NCBI GenBank assembly: GCA_016946835.1
Contig: JACVTC010000157.1
Coordinates: 1-64,000, forward strand
Direction of reading: 5' to 3'
DNA length: 64,000 bases
Origin: Neocallimastix lanati (nom. inval.)
Lineage: Eukaryota; Neocallimastigomycota; Neocallimastigomycetes; Neocallimastigales; Neocallimastigaceae
This document shows positions 12,486 to 23,181 of this stretch, piece after piece; the stretch's first letter is position 1; every line of letters starts with the position of its first letter. The notes beneath the pieces are model-generated. The model was not told the DNA's origin and did no database searches. It worked only from the letters and a program-made list of their open reading frames with translations. The translations under genes were made by a program, and so were the position numbers.

Positions 12486-12927
12486 TGTTATAAATTATTG
12501 ATATATGTTAATTAGTAATAGTTGATTTAATGTTAAAAAAATTATTGATATATGTTAATTAGTAATAGTTGATTTAATGTTAAAAAAATTATTGATATAT
12601 GTTAATTAGTAATAGTTGATTTAATATAAGAAAAATGTTTTAATTAGTAAAGATAGTAGTTTAGTTATTAGTTTTAATAAAATTAGTTGTTTAAGTAATT
12701 AATTGTAGAATATTATAATTAAATTATAATTATTAATAGTTAATTAATATGATAAAAATAAAATAAAATAAAAATAAAATATTACAAAACAAATATCCTA
12801 AAATAAAAAATTTAAATAACTAAATAAAATAATTAATATTATTATTAGAATATATAACTTAATACAATTCCCCAGTGTAGCACCCAAAACTATTATAAAT
12901 ACGAATATTTTAAAATATATCGTATCA
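12178..12927 (+). repeat. 3' LTR of element 2
   Basis: A 750-bp LTR, TGATAC to GTATCA, matching 2716-3512 except for one missing 47-bp unit and isolated base changes. It is followed by AATTTAATACAGAATG, which itself looks like the start of an older LTR. Confidence 0.88.
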
Positions 12928-14778
12928 AATTTAATACAGAATGAACAAATAATACTAATTGTGCTAGAATAATACAAATTATTCTAACCTTATAGATTAT
13001 TCTATTCTATATAATTGGAACTTTCCAATATTCTTCAAATATTACTAAATAGAAATCTTAAGTTAATAAATCACTAATTAACTTATAATTCCTTTTTGAA
13101 TTATCGATCCGATTCCATATAATGTATTAAAAATCTTTAGCCAAGAATATTGTCCTTGCCCACTTAATATATTAATATAATATTTCTTTTGTATTATGTT
13201 ATATTGAAAATAATCAAATCTATTTAATTAGTTATTAAAATTTTCGTTATCAATATAAATTTATTTTTAATTACTAAATTTAACTAAACCACAATAAAAT
13301 ATTCTGTATAATCTCTTTATTTTTATTTTATATATATTAGTATTAAACTATCATTAAATAATTAATAATTCAATAATATATAACTACTATTTATAACAAT
13401 AATATTACTAACTAAAATAATAATTCAATTTCAATTTAAATGTTTTATTTATAAAAATAATTAGTAATTAGTTTATTAAAAAAAATAGTTAGGCTTTACA
13501 AATTATAATTTGATAAAAAAATATAAATACATGTAATTTTTAGTGAAATAAAATATAATCAATAACTTTCTTTTTATTAAATAAATAATTATATTATTAT
13601 TTTTCTTTTATAAATTTAAATAAATAAATATTGATTTTAAAACAAATTATTTTTTTTTTATTGTAATTTTATTATTTGTGTTAATTATTATTATATTCCT
13701 AAAATTATATGAACCATACCAAATTGATAAATAACAAAATTATTAAATTAAAATAAATAATAAAAAACAAATTCTTGTTAAAGTTTTCTAACTTAACCCA
13801 AAAATTAATCCATTCTAAAAAAAATTAAATCCATATTTAAGAAAAATTTAATTAAATAAAAATAATTAAAATAAAATAATAATAAATTAATTAATCATTA
13901 ATAATTTTAATTAAAAACTAAAATAAATTAATAAATAATATTTTTCTAAGACTACAAATAAACAAAATAATAAACAAATTTAATAAATTATAAATAACAA
14001 ATAAACAAACTTATAAACATCGCAAAATTAAAATTAGATAGTTAAATAATTTTTTAAGTTACCTTTATTTAAAATAATGATTATTTTATTTATTTTATAA
14101 CTCAACTTTTATAAACAAATTGTAATTAAAATAACATTTTAAAACTCATCTTTATTAACATTTTAATTGTAAATATTGTTTAATTTAATAATAAATTATT
14201 CTTTATTTCTCTTTTATTAATTTTATTATTTTTAATGTAAATAGTTTAAAATCAAAGAAAAATATAAAAACATGTAAATATTTCTTATAAATTATTCTTT
14301 ATTATTAATTAGTTAATAAATTATTGCAAATATTTTATTAGTTTTAATAATCAAAAAGTATGATTATTAATTATTTAATAAATTATTATAGATATTTTAT
14401 TAGTTTTTAATAATCAATTTTTATGATTATTAATTATTTTTGATAAATTATTATATATTTTATTAGTTATTAATAATCAATTTTATTATTAAAATTTAAA
14501 ATAAATTAGTATAAATAATAAATATTTCATTTTATTATTTTATTAGTTTTAACAATTATTTTATTAATTTAAACAAAATTAATTATTAAATAAATAAAGA
14601 TTAATATTAAAATAAAAATAAATTTTTTTAATAAAACATTTTTATGTTTAATAATAAAACATATTTATTTTTTTTTTTAAATTTCTTAAATCAATTTTAT
14701 TAAGTATTTATCCTTTTATTCACTTCTACAAAATTTAATTTTTGTAGATTAAGAATATTAGGTATAAATCAAAATTTG
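12928..14778 (+). repeat. Old LTR-like sequence between elements 2 and 3
   Basis: AT-rich, without any credible ORF. The left edge (TAATACAGAATGAAC) resembles LTR starts seen elsewhere in the window (TGATACAAGATGAA, TGATAAAGAATGAA). The right edge ends AAATCA before AAATTTG. It contains several TATAAATAC/TATAAAAAC boxes followed by CATGTAAAT, also seen near 22850 and 27150, and a segment near 13720 (GATAAATAACAAAATTA) repeated near 26707. I read it as one or more decayed solo LTRs; individual boundaries cannot be fixed by eye. Confidence 0.45.
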
Positions 14779-15660
14779 TGTAAGAATCTATAATTATTTG
14801 CTAACAAATAATTATATTTTCTTAGTTAAGTTATTATAACTATAACTTTATTTAATTACATATAATATTTATTAAATTTATTTAATTTAATTTTAAATAT
14901 TCATTAATTTAACAAAATATATTTAATTAATTTTAAATAATATATTTACAATATGTTAAATTCTCCACTGTAACTAATGTATTTTGTATTGTATTTTATT
15001 CTGTATTTTATAATGTATTCTGTATTTTATAATGTATTCTGTATTTTATTAACTATTTAATTTTATATTTTTAATATAAGGATAAATTATATGATCGAAA
15101 TATCTTTTATTATTTTATTCTTTTATTTTCGATCATTAGATTAGATTAGAAAATCGGTTAATTAAGATTTTTCCAATTACTTTTTAGAAGTAATCGGTTT
15201 TACTTAATTAATGCGATGATCGATATGGATAGAATATCGATCGAAAACTTATCTAGGTTTTTCTATCTAATCTTTTCCTAGATAAGAGATTTGTTAAGAT
15301 TAGAAAACCCTTTCTTATTTAACCTTATTTTCATAAAAAAATATAAATAAGGCTCTTGAGTTCTCTTTGAGAAATCAAGAGTTATTATTATAAAAAACAT
15401 AGTTATAATAGTAACAATTTTATATTTTTAACTTTAATAAATTAATAAAAATATTTTATTCAAAAACATATTTTTAAAAATCAATTTATACAAACAATTC
15501 TTCTCTTACTTTTTGTGTTATTATTATAATTAATTTTATAATAAACTCTACTCTAAAGGTAAAAAAATTTATTTTATTTTATTTTCTCAACTTAATGAAT
15601 TAGTCGTTAAGTTGTAGTTAATAATTCTATTTTGAGTTAGTTCTTAATAGAATTATTACA
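14779..15660 (+). repeat. 5' LTR of element 3
   Basis: TGTAAGAA to TTATTACA, 882 bp. The promoter region contains a series of perfect inverted repeats: 14789-14816 (12-bp arms), 15091-15136 (10-bp arms), 15218-15242 (9-bp arms) and 15248-15286 (10-bp arms). These precede a TATA box and the hairpin at 15353-15381. Confidence 0.95.
15342..15381 (+). promoter_or_regulatory. LTR TATA box and start-site hairpin
   Basis: TATAAATA at 15342-15349 is followed immediately by a long hairpin at 15353-15381 with outer arms CTCTTGA/TCAAGAG and inner arms TTCTC/GAGAA. The same TATA plus hairpin occurs at 21561-21589 (3' LTR) and, with changed but still complementary arms, at 24800-24841. Position suggests it forms the very 5' end of the element transcript and its R region. 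Confidence 0.7.
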
Positions 15661-15843
15661 ATAATTAACTCTTCTTAGATTAGCTTAGGGTTAGATAAAA
15701 TGTGAAAAATTTTTAGAATAGTGTAACATTGGAAATTTTATTAGTGAATTAGCCTATTGAAATTATATATATTAGAATACAATAATAATATATAGCTAGA
15801 GTGGCGCAAAAAAAAAAAATTTTTTTATTAGCAATTTTGATTG

Positions 15844-15877
<34 letters not shown>

Positions 15878-16066
15878 TTTATAGTTAATAATAGAATAAT
15901 AAATTAATATTCTAGAATAGTTTTAGATTATAATAATTTAATTAAAATAATTTTAGAATAAATATATAATAGATTAGTATTATTTTAACAATTTAGAATT
16001 AATAGTATAGAATAATAATAATAATTTTAGATAATATAATTAAGAATAGAAATAATAATTGAAAAT

Positions 16067-16108
<42 letters not shown>

Positions 16109-16928
16109 ACTATAATAATAATAAATAAATAAAGAAATAAATAAAAATTTTAAAAAATAAATAAAAAATAACAAACTGAGAAGGTAATAATACCTTCATA
16201 TATAGAGTTAGCCATCTAATTGGGGATGGTGAGTACATTTTTAGGTAGTAATAAAGGAAAGGTCTCCTTTTCCTATACCGTAGCGGTTTGTACTGTACGG
16301 AAATGCAGTATTTCACGTGAAAGTATGGGTTATCCGAATGTAGCTCTAGCGAATAAGGAACTCTTGGTCACCGAAGGCCTCGAGGTTCTTCAATATTATG
16401 TATTGAAGTAAAATTATATAGTTTTAATTTTAATAATGGGTTTTAACAGTTTGTTTATCCCAAACAAAATTGGTTATAGCAGTTATGTTTTTTTATGCTT
16501 GATTATATAAAACTGCTATGGAAAACATAAAATATTTTTTTTTATGTTTTAATGGATCACTTTTGCCGGTTTTTGAATGTTGTAAGGCATAAGAAAGTGA
16601 TATTGAATTTTAATTAAAATAATACTAAATATTGTATTTATGCAGAAGTTTATAATAAAGGATAAGTTTATAATAATATTTTGTTAATCATTTTAATTTA
16701 ATTTCCAAGTACGTAGTTGACCGTTACTGGTAGGCTGTAACATTAGACCTACACCTCAGCCCTTTGGTTGATAAACCAAATGAACGGTAACACGGGAAGG
16801 AAGAAATTAAAGTGTATTCTATAAAATATTTATTAATCAAAATCCTTATTATAATTCTTAATTTTGTGTAATAAGAATGACCATTTTGTTAACTCTATCC
16901 TATTTTAATTTATACTAAAGGCACAAAA
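15661..16928 (+). other. Structured 5' leader of element 3
   Basis: A 1.27-kb leader without a TGG-type primer site after the LTR. The first part is AT-rich with long A runs. GC-richer islands at about 16175-16420 and 16700-16815 hold many small perfect hairpins, such as GAAGGTA/TACCTTC at 16178-16195, TTTCACGTGAAA at about 16310 and TTTGGTT/AACCAAA at about 16760. A further hairpin of AAAACATAAA/TTTATGTTTT arms lies near 16520. A 63-codon frame at 16220-16411 overlaps these hairpins and does not look like a protein. Such leaders commonly hold packaging or ribosome entry functions; here that is inference. Confidence 0.6.
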
Positions 16929-17594
16929 ATGGATTTCAATAGTAATAAACAAGCAATTTCCTCAAGTGAAGTTAATAATTCCTATCTCCATGATGAAAAT
17001 GCATCCAAACTTATTACTGCAATTGCTGACTTCATTCCTGCTTTCTTTTTTCCTAATGGTGTCCTCCAAAAGGAAAATGAAAGCAATAAACTAAATATCT
17101 TAGAAATTTTAATTCAAAGTGAAGATTTCTTTAAGGAGCATCCAAATTCTTTTCAAAAGGATGAACTAAAAAGTTCTTTTGTTATTAATAAACTTACTGG
17201 TACCGCCAGAAAATGGGGTCTTTCTCTTTTAACTGATGGTACTCTAAAGAACCTTGAATTTAGTAAGTTTAAGAAGCTCTTACTGGATAACTTTGATATT
17301 GGGAATGAAAGGAAGCAAAAATATGTCATCATGGAAAAGTTGTGGAAATTGAAACAACTTCAATTAGGAAATGTTGCTGAATATACTATTGAATTTCGGA
17401 GATTGGCTGGACGTTTAGGATGGCCCGACGAAATTTTAATAGATATCATCGGTAAGGGTCTACTTGACAAAGTCCGCGAAGAGTTTGATAAACTCGAAAA
17501 GCCATCTACTCTTTTTGAAGCTACCAACATTATTATTGGAATTGATAAGAAGTGTTTTTTGGAAAGTCGTCTACGCCACAATCAAAAAAAATAA
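16929..17594 (+). CDS. Gag of element 3
   Basis: A 221-residue capsid-type protein. It has the retrotransposon gag pattern: Trp-containing helix (GTARKWGLSLL), then FKKLLLDNF, a Leu-rich helix, and VAEYTIEFRRLAGRLGW near residues 155-175. No zinc knuckle was seen. The ATG at 16929 sits in an A-rich context and is the first in frame. It ends in an A8 run followed by TAA. The pol frame overlaps its last 130 bases in the +1 frame, so Pol is probably made as a Gag-Pol fusion by slippage or frameshifting in the overlap. Confidence 0.85.
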   Translation: MDFNSNKQAISSSEVNNSYLHDENASKLITAIADFIPAFFFPNGVLQKENESNKLNILEILIQSEDFFKEHPNSFQKDELKSSFVINKLTGTARKWGLSLLTDGTLKNLEFSKFKKLLLDNFDIGNERKQKYVIMEKLWKLKQLQLGNVAEYTIEFRRLAGRLGWPDEILIDIIGKGLLDKVREEFDKLEKPSTLFEATNIIIGIDKKCFLESRLRHNQKK

Positions 17595-20500
17595 ATTTAA
17601 TGGAAAAATGTCGTTTCATAGGAAGAGAAACGATTTACTAAAATCAGAAAAGAATTCTAAACATTCTCATTTCAGAAAAAATAAGTCTAAAAACGACATA
17701 CTTTCAGCAAATTACACCCCGAATATTAAAACAACAATCATAACTACCTTCTACCTTGATATTAATGGAAGAAATATTAAGGCAAATCTATTAATTGATT
17801 CGGGTTCTGCCAGAAGTTTTATTTGTAAAAACTTCGCAAATTCTAATAAATTACCTGTGTTAGGACTTAATTCCCAAATCAACATCCAACTTCCTAATGG
17901 GAAAAGTATGAATATCAGACAAACTACTAAGCCCCTTAAATTAAAATTTATGGATCATAAGGAAACTTTTGAATTCTGCATTGCTAATCTATCTCTTCAG
18001 GGCATTAATGGTATTCTTGGAAGGAATTGGTTATCCGTTCACAATCCTTTCATCGATTATAAAAATAATAGAATCTACTTCCTTGGTAGATACTGTGGCT
18101 CACATTGCCCATCCTCCAAAAGTAATAAGTTTTTTAATCAAAATAAAAATATTACTGCTTCAATGTTGGAGAATTCAGAAGAAGATTCAGTATTACCAAA
18201 TTCGGCTTTTGATACAGATATCTCAGATTCTGATTTATGTGCTGCAATGATTGATTCAGAAGAAGTAAACACTGACGTTCAGGGAAAAGAAGAGATTATT
18301 AATAAATACTATTCGGATCTTAAAATAGTATTTGAAAAGAAACAAGCTGAGAACTTACCACCTCATCGTGACTATGATATTGCTATTGAGCTTATTCCTG
18401 GTGGACAACTTTATTTTGGTCCAATATACTCTCTTACTGTACAAGAACTGAAAGCTTTAAAGGATTATATTAAGGAAAACTTAAAAAAGAAATTCATTAG
18501 GAAGTCAAAATCACCAGCAGGTGCTCCTATATTATTTGTAATGAAACGCGATGGTACCCTTAGACTCTGTGTAGATTATCGCCGATTAAATGCTATCACA
18601 ATCCGTAATAGCTACCCAATTCCAAGAATAAATGACTTGATTGAATCCTTTCAAGGAGCTAAGATATTTACTCGTCTTGACCTTAGATCTGCTTATAACC
18701 TAATCAGAGTTAAAGAAGGTCACGAATATCTTACTGCTTTTAGAACCCCTTTAGGACATTTCGAATATCTCGTTATGCCTTTTGGTCTTCGAAATGCCCC
18801 TTCGGTTTTTCAACGTTTTGTACAAGATATCTTCAGTGATATCATTGGTTCTTTCATGCAAGTCTATCTGGACGACATCATTATTTACTCTAACAACGAA
18901 GAAGAACATATTAAACATGTTAGGATCGTTCTTCAACTTCTCATCAACAATGGATTATATGCTAAATTAGAGAAATGTGACTTCCATGTTACTAAAACCA
19001 CTTTCTTAGGCTTCACTGTTTCTGTAGATGGTCTCACTATGGATAAGGATAAGGTAAAATCTGTTCTGGATTGGCCTATTCCAAAGAATCAAAAGGAATT
19101 ACAAAGTTTTCTAGGCTTATGTAATTTCTATAGAAAGTTTATCAATAATTTTGCCAAAAATATGGAACCTCTTCGTCGACTTTTAAGGAAAAATACTACA
19201 TTTAATTGGGATGAATCAGCAAATGAAGCTTTTAATAAATTGAAAGAATCTTTTAAAGCTGATGAAGTACTCATTTTTCCTAATCCAGAGAAAGAATTCA
19301 TCGTTGAAACAGATGCTAGCGACTTTGCTGTCGGTTGCATACTTTCTCAGGTTAGTGACACTGATAACTTATTACATCCCGTAGCCTTCCATTCTAGATC
19401 CCTCAATAAAGCAGAAGTCAATTATACTATATATGATAAAGAACTTCTTGCTATAATTACTGCGTTTGAAACTTGGAGGCATCATTTAGAGGGCGCAAAA
19501 TTTCCTGTTCAAGTAATAACAGACCACAAGAACTTATTGTATTTTAAGAAACCCCAACATTTAAATCAAAGACAAATTCGTTGGAGTCTCTTTTTATCAA
19601 AGTTTGACTATAGGATTGCATTCAGATCAGGCGCTAAAAGTGGCAAACCAGATGCTCTTTCAAGACGCCCAGATTTTAAATCTGACTCTTCATCTGAATC
19701 ACAACCTGTAATTAACAATAACGCTTTCTGTTGTGCTATAAATGACAATATTAGTAGTCTTATTGAAGCACAGAAAGCTGATAATTATTGTAAAAATATC
19801 CTCTTAAAAATAAGGGATAAGTCAAACAACATCAAAAGTTCTTTATTTTCCTTCGTCGATGGCGTACTTCACTTTCAAAAGCGTATTATTATTCCTTCCA
19901 GTCTCAGGGCTAGACTTTTAAAGTCTTTCCATGATGCACCCACTAGTGGCCATCAGGGGGTAGATAGGACCTTTGAAAAACTCAGAAGGAACTACTGGTG
20001 GCCTAATATGAAAAAAGATATTTCAAATTATGTGGCTTCTTGTGATGTTTGTTGTAGAAATAAAATCCGTCGTCATAAACCTTATGGTAAACTAATACCA
20101 CTTCCTACTCCTACAAAACCCTGGGAAGTTATTGGCGTCGATTTTATTGTTTCATTGCCTTCTTCACAAGATTGCACTTGTATCATGGTTGTTTCTGATC
20201 ATTTAACCAAAATGATTCATTTAGTACCCTGCTCCGATGTTCCCTCTGCCGACTTAACTGCCAAGCTCTTACTTTTCCAAGTCTTTAAGTATCATGGTTT
20301 TCCTAAAGTGATTGTGTCTGATCATGGTTCCCAATTCTCTTCTCAATTTTGGACTTCGTTGTGCGATGCTATTCGTGCTAAACCAAGACTTGCTACTGCT
20401 CACCACCAACAATCAAATGGTCAGGTTGAACGGGCTAATGCTGTAATAGAACAATATCTTCGCTGCTATTGTTCTTCTGCTCAAAATGAATGGTGTTTCT

Positions 20501-20973
20501 ACCTCCCTTTATGTGAAATGTCCTACAACAACTCCATTCACAAATCAATAGCTCAAACTCCTTTTCATGCTAACTATGGATTTGACCCAAATTGTGTTAT
20601 TGATTCACCACCGATTCTGCTAAAAGATAGTGCTTCTGTTCTTACAAGGGATTGGTCTTCACATTTCAATGCCCTTCGTCAACATTTAGTTAAAGCCAAA
20701 GAAGATTTTAAGAAATATGCTGACAATAAAAAATCTGTAGGACCTGACTTTAAGGTAAATGATTTGGTTATGCTTAGAAGATACTACTTTACGAATGAAC
20801 CCTCTAGAAAATTATCCACTCAATATCTTGGACTTTTTAAAATCATCGAGAAAAGGGAAAGAATGAATTACCGTTTGGAACTTCCAGAGAACTTACATCT
20901 CCATCCGGTATTTCATATCTCACAATTGGAACCATATACTAAAAGAAATGAAGACTTAATGGAAACATCATAA
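17464..20973 (+). CDS. Pol polyprotein of element 3
   Basis: The open frame from 17464 is +1 relative to gag; the Met there is unlikely to be a real start, and clear Pol sequence begins after the gag stop. Numbering from 17464: protease LIDSGSARSF near 109-118; RT with VDYRRL, MPFGLRNAPSVF and catalytic YLDD at 468-471; RNase H from ETDASDF (D617) to KPDALSRRP; integrase zinc site H823, H near 830, C860 and C863; catalytic D893, D953 and E989 with DD35E spacing. The C-terminal GPF-like module ends in HPVFHISQLEPY, typical of this class. There is no obvious chromodomain. The stop lies 13 bases before the 3' LTR. No inactivating change is visible beyond the frame relation to gag. Confidence 0.94.
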   Translation: MTKSAKSLINSKSHLLFLKLPTLLLELIRSVFWKVVYATIKKNKFNGKMSFHRKRNDLLKSEKNSKHSHFRKNKSKNDILSANYTPNIKTTIITTFYLDINGRNIKANLLIDSGSARSFICKNFANSNKLPVLGLNSQINIQLPNGKSMNIRQTTKPLKLKFMDHKETFEFCIANLSLQGINGILGRNWLSVHNPFIDYKNNRIYFLGRYCGSHCPSSKSNKFFNQNKNITASMLENSEEDSVLPNSAFDTDISDSDLCAAMIDSEEVNTDVQGKEEIINKYYSDLKIVFEKKQAENLPPHRDYDIAIELIPGGQLYFGPIYSLTVQELKALKDYIKENLKKKFIRKSKSPAGAPILFVMKRDGTLRLCVDYRRLNAITIRNSYPIPRINDLIESFQGAKIFTRLDLRSAYNLIRVKEGHEYLTAFRTPLGHFEYLVMPFGLRNAPSVFQRFVQDIFSDIIGSFMQVYLDDIIIYSNNEEEHIKHVRIVLQLLINNGLYAKLEKCDFHVTKTTFLGFTVSVDGLTMDKDKVKSVLDWPIPKNQKELQSFLGLCNFYRKFINNFAKNMEPLRRLLRKNTTFNWDESANEAFNKLKESFKADEVLIFPNPEKEFIVETDASDFAVGCILSQVSDTDNLLHPVAFHSRSLNKAEVNYTIYDKELLAIITAFETWRHHLEGAKFPVQVITDHKNLLYFKKPQHLNQRQIRWSLFLSKFDYRIAFRSGAKSGKPDALSRRPDFKSDSSSESQPVINNNAFCCAINDNISSLIEAQKADNYCKNILLKIRDKSNNIKSSLFSFVDGVLHFQKRIIIPSSLRARLLKSFHDAPTSGHQGVDRTFEKLRRNYWWPNMKKDISNYVASCDVCCRNKIRRHKPYGKLIPLPTPTKPWEVIGVDFIVSLPSSQDCTCIMVVSDHLTKMIHLVPCSDVPSADLTAKLLLFQVFKYHGFPKVIVSDHGSQFSSQFWTSLCDAIRAKPRLATAHHQQSNGQVERANAVIEQYLRCYCSSAQNEWCFYLPLCEMSYNNSIHKSIAQTPFHANYGFDPNCVIDSPPILLKDSASVLTRDWSSHFNALRQHLVKAKEDFKKYADNKKSVGPDFKVNDLVMLRRYYFTNEPSRKLSTQYLGLFKIIEKRERMNYRLELPENLHLHPVFHISQLEPYTKRNEDLMETS

Positions 20974-20986
20974 TTAAACAGAGCAA

Positions 20987-21868
20987 TGTAAGAATCTATA
21001 ATTATTTGCTAACAAATAATTATATTTTCTTAGTTAAGTTATTATAACTATAACTTTATTTAATTACATATAATATTTATTAAATTTATTTAATTTAATT
21101 TTAAATATTCATTAATTTAACAAAATATATTTAATTAATTTTAAATAATATATTTACAATATGTTAAATTCTCCACTGTAACTAATGTATTTTGTATTGT
21201 ATTTTATTCTGTATTTTATAATGTATTCTGTATTTTATAATGTATTCTGTATTTTATTAACTATTTAATTTTATATTTTTAATATAAGGATAAATTATAT
21301 GATCGAAATATCTTTTATTATTTTATTCTTTTATTTTCGATCATTAGATTAGATTAGAAAATCGGTTAATTAAGATTTTTCCAATTACTTTTTAGAAGTA
21401 ATCGGTTTTACTTAATTAATGCGATGATCGATATGGATAGAATATCGATCGAAAACTTATCTAGGTTTTTCTATCTAATCTTTTCCTAGATAAGAGATTT
21501 GTTAAGATTAGAAAACCCTTTCTTATTTAACCTTATTTTCATAAAAAAATATAAATAAGGCTCTTGAGTTCTCTTTGAGAAATCAAGAGTTATTATTATA
21601 AAAAACATAGTTATAATAGTAACAATTTTATATTTTTAACTTTAATAAATTAATAAAAATATTTTATTCAAAAACATATTTTTAAAAATCAATTTATACA
21701 AACAATTCTTCTCTTACTTTTTGTGTTATTATTATAATTAATTTTATAATAAACTCTACTCTAAAGGTAAAAAAATTTATTTTATTTTATTTTCTCAACT
21801 TAATGAATTAGTCGTTAAGTTGTAGTTAATAATTCTATTTTGAGTTAGTTCTTAATAGAATTATTACA
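20987..21868 (+). repeat. 3' LTR of element 3
   Basis: 882 bp, matching 14779-15660 with no difference noticed on reading. It is followed by ATTTG. The bases just upstream (AAACAGAGCAA) are only a weak polypurine tract. Confidence 0.95.
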
Positions 21869-21873
21869 ATTTG

Positions 21874-23176
21874 ATAAAGATTGAAAATTAAAAATTAAAA
21901 ATAATTATAAAACGGAATTTAAAAATAATAAATTATTAAATTATAATAAAGTAATTAATTTTTAGATTATAAACATTTAAATTATAAAAATATTAAATAT
22001 TTAAATAATACACAATTAATAATAATTAGATCAAAATAATATAAAATAAACAATAATTGTTTATTTAATTGTTTAATATTAATAGTTAATTTATTATTTA
22101 TAAACAGAGTATAAATATAAAAATTAATATAAATAGAAATAAAAATTAATAGTTTTAAAAAATTGTTCCTAATTAGCCATTATAAAAATTAGATAATATT
22201 AATAATAATATTTTAAAAATGATTATTTTTAATAAATTATAATTTTAATAAAACAAAATGTATTAATGAATCAATAACTAATTGATTTAATTATTTTAAA
22301 TTACTTAATAAAATATTAAAATAAAATTAAAATTACTTTTATCTTTTTTTTTTTTATTAACTAGTATATCTAGTTATATTTGAACATGAGAATAAAGACT
22401 TTTAGTAAGAAATTACTAAATTAACTTTATTTTCAATCTGTTTCAAATTTTTTATAAAGAATTTTGATAAAGATTGGAATTCTTAAACATAAAACTATTA
22501 TAAACCTTGAATAATATCTAACCTATTCAACAACAAATCAATAAATTAAAATTTGAAATTAAAATCATAATAAAAAAATTTATTTTAATTAAATTCTAAA
22601 ACTCGAAATTATACTTTAATTCTATTTTAATTTTAAAACAATAAAATACTAATGTTAATTAATTTCTCTTTTTAATTAAAAGTAAATAGTTTGTAACCAA
22701 TTTTCTCTTTTTTTTATTATTTTGAATTATTTGTTTATAATAATTCTTGTATTAATTGTTTATTTGTTTAGTTTATTGTTTATTTTTATAAATATAATTA
22801 TTCTTAATTGTTTTATTATTAAAAATTGTAAATACTTTAAATTATTGTAAAAATATAAATACTTGTAAATATTTTATAAAATTAATTTCTCGTTGTTATT
22901 AGAAATGTAATAAAAAAATAATAACCAAATATTATATTAATAAATAATAATAAAAATTAATAAATAATAATAAAAATTAATACTAAACACAAAAGAAATG
23001 TATAATTTTGAAAAATTAATAACAATTCAGTGTTAAACTAGAATAATAAGAACTTAATTATTAATAATAATAAAACAAATTCATTTATATTAAATTTTAT
23101 ATTAAATCAAACTTGATACATCTATTATCACTTTTGAAGTAATAACTAAAAATTAAGATAGTAGAATCGTTTGTCA
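21874..23176 (+). repeat. AT-rich LTR-like debris
   Basis: No credible ORF. With the preceding ATTTG removed, the left edge reads TGATAAAGATTG, like other LTR starts here, and TTTTGATAAAGATTGGAA recurs near 22463. A TATAAATACTTGTAAAT promoter-like block lies near 22853. Probably decayed solo LTR sequence; the boundary is uncertain. Confidence 0.4.
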
Positions 23177-23181
23177 ATTTG

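Larger units (their letters stand above)
2716..12927 (+). mobile_element. Ty3/gypsy LTR retrotransposon, element 2
   Basis: A 10.2-kb element bounded by directly repeated LTRs (2716-3512 and 12178-12927) that begin TGATAC and end GTATCA. The order is 5' LTR, primer site, CCHC gag, Asn-rich ORF, then pol with protease, RT, RNase H and integrase, then 3' LTR. RNase H before integrase and the pol motifs place it in Ty3/gypsy. The LTRs differ mainly by one 47-bp tandem unit and isolated substitutions, so insertion was recent. Both outer junctions contain CAAATTT; with TG..CA ends the target duplication would be AATT. Gag carries one in-frame stop, so this copy may not be autonomous. AAT/AAC expansions swell it well beyond the usual 5-7 kb of the group. 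Confidence 0.9.
14779..21868 (+). mobile_element. Ty3/gypsy LTR retrotransposon, element 3
   Basis: A 7.1-kb element with two 882-bp LTRs in which I saw no differences, flanked on both sides by the 5-bp target duplication ATTTG (14774-14778 and 21869-21873). A 1.27-kb leader, gag and pol lie between the LTRs. RT, RNase H, then integrase order makes it Ty3/gypsy, and it is clearly a different lineage from elements 1 and 2. Matching LTRs and intact catalytic motifs suggest a very recent, possibly active copy. It inserted into the junction of two older LTR-like sequences: removing it restores a sequence reading AAATCAAAATTTGATAAAG. Confidence 0.95.

Noticed and set aside
16220-16411. Small ORF in the element 3 leader (63 codons)
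   Set aside because: It lies over a chain of perfect hairpins and has no similarity to retroelement proteins; structure explains the composition better.
17360-19340. Minus-strand ORFs within element 3 gag-pol
   Set aside because: Antisense shadows of strongly supported retroelement coding sequence.
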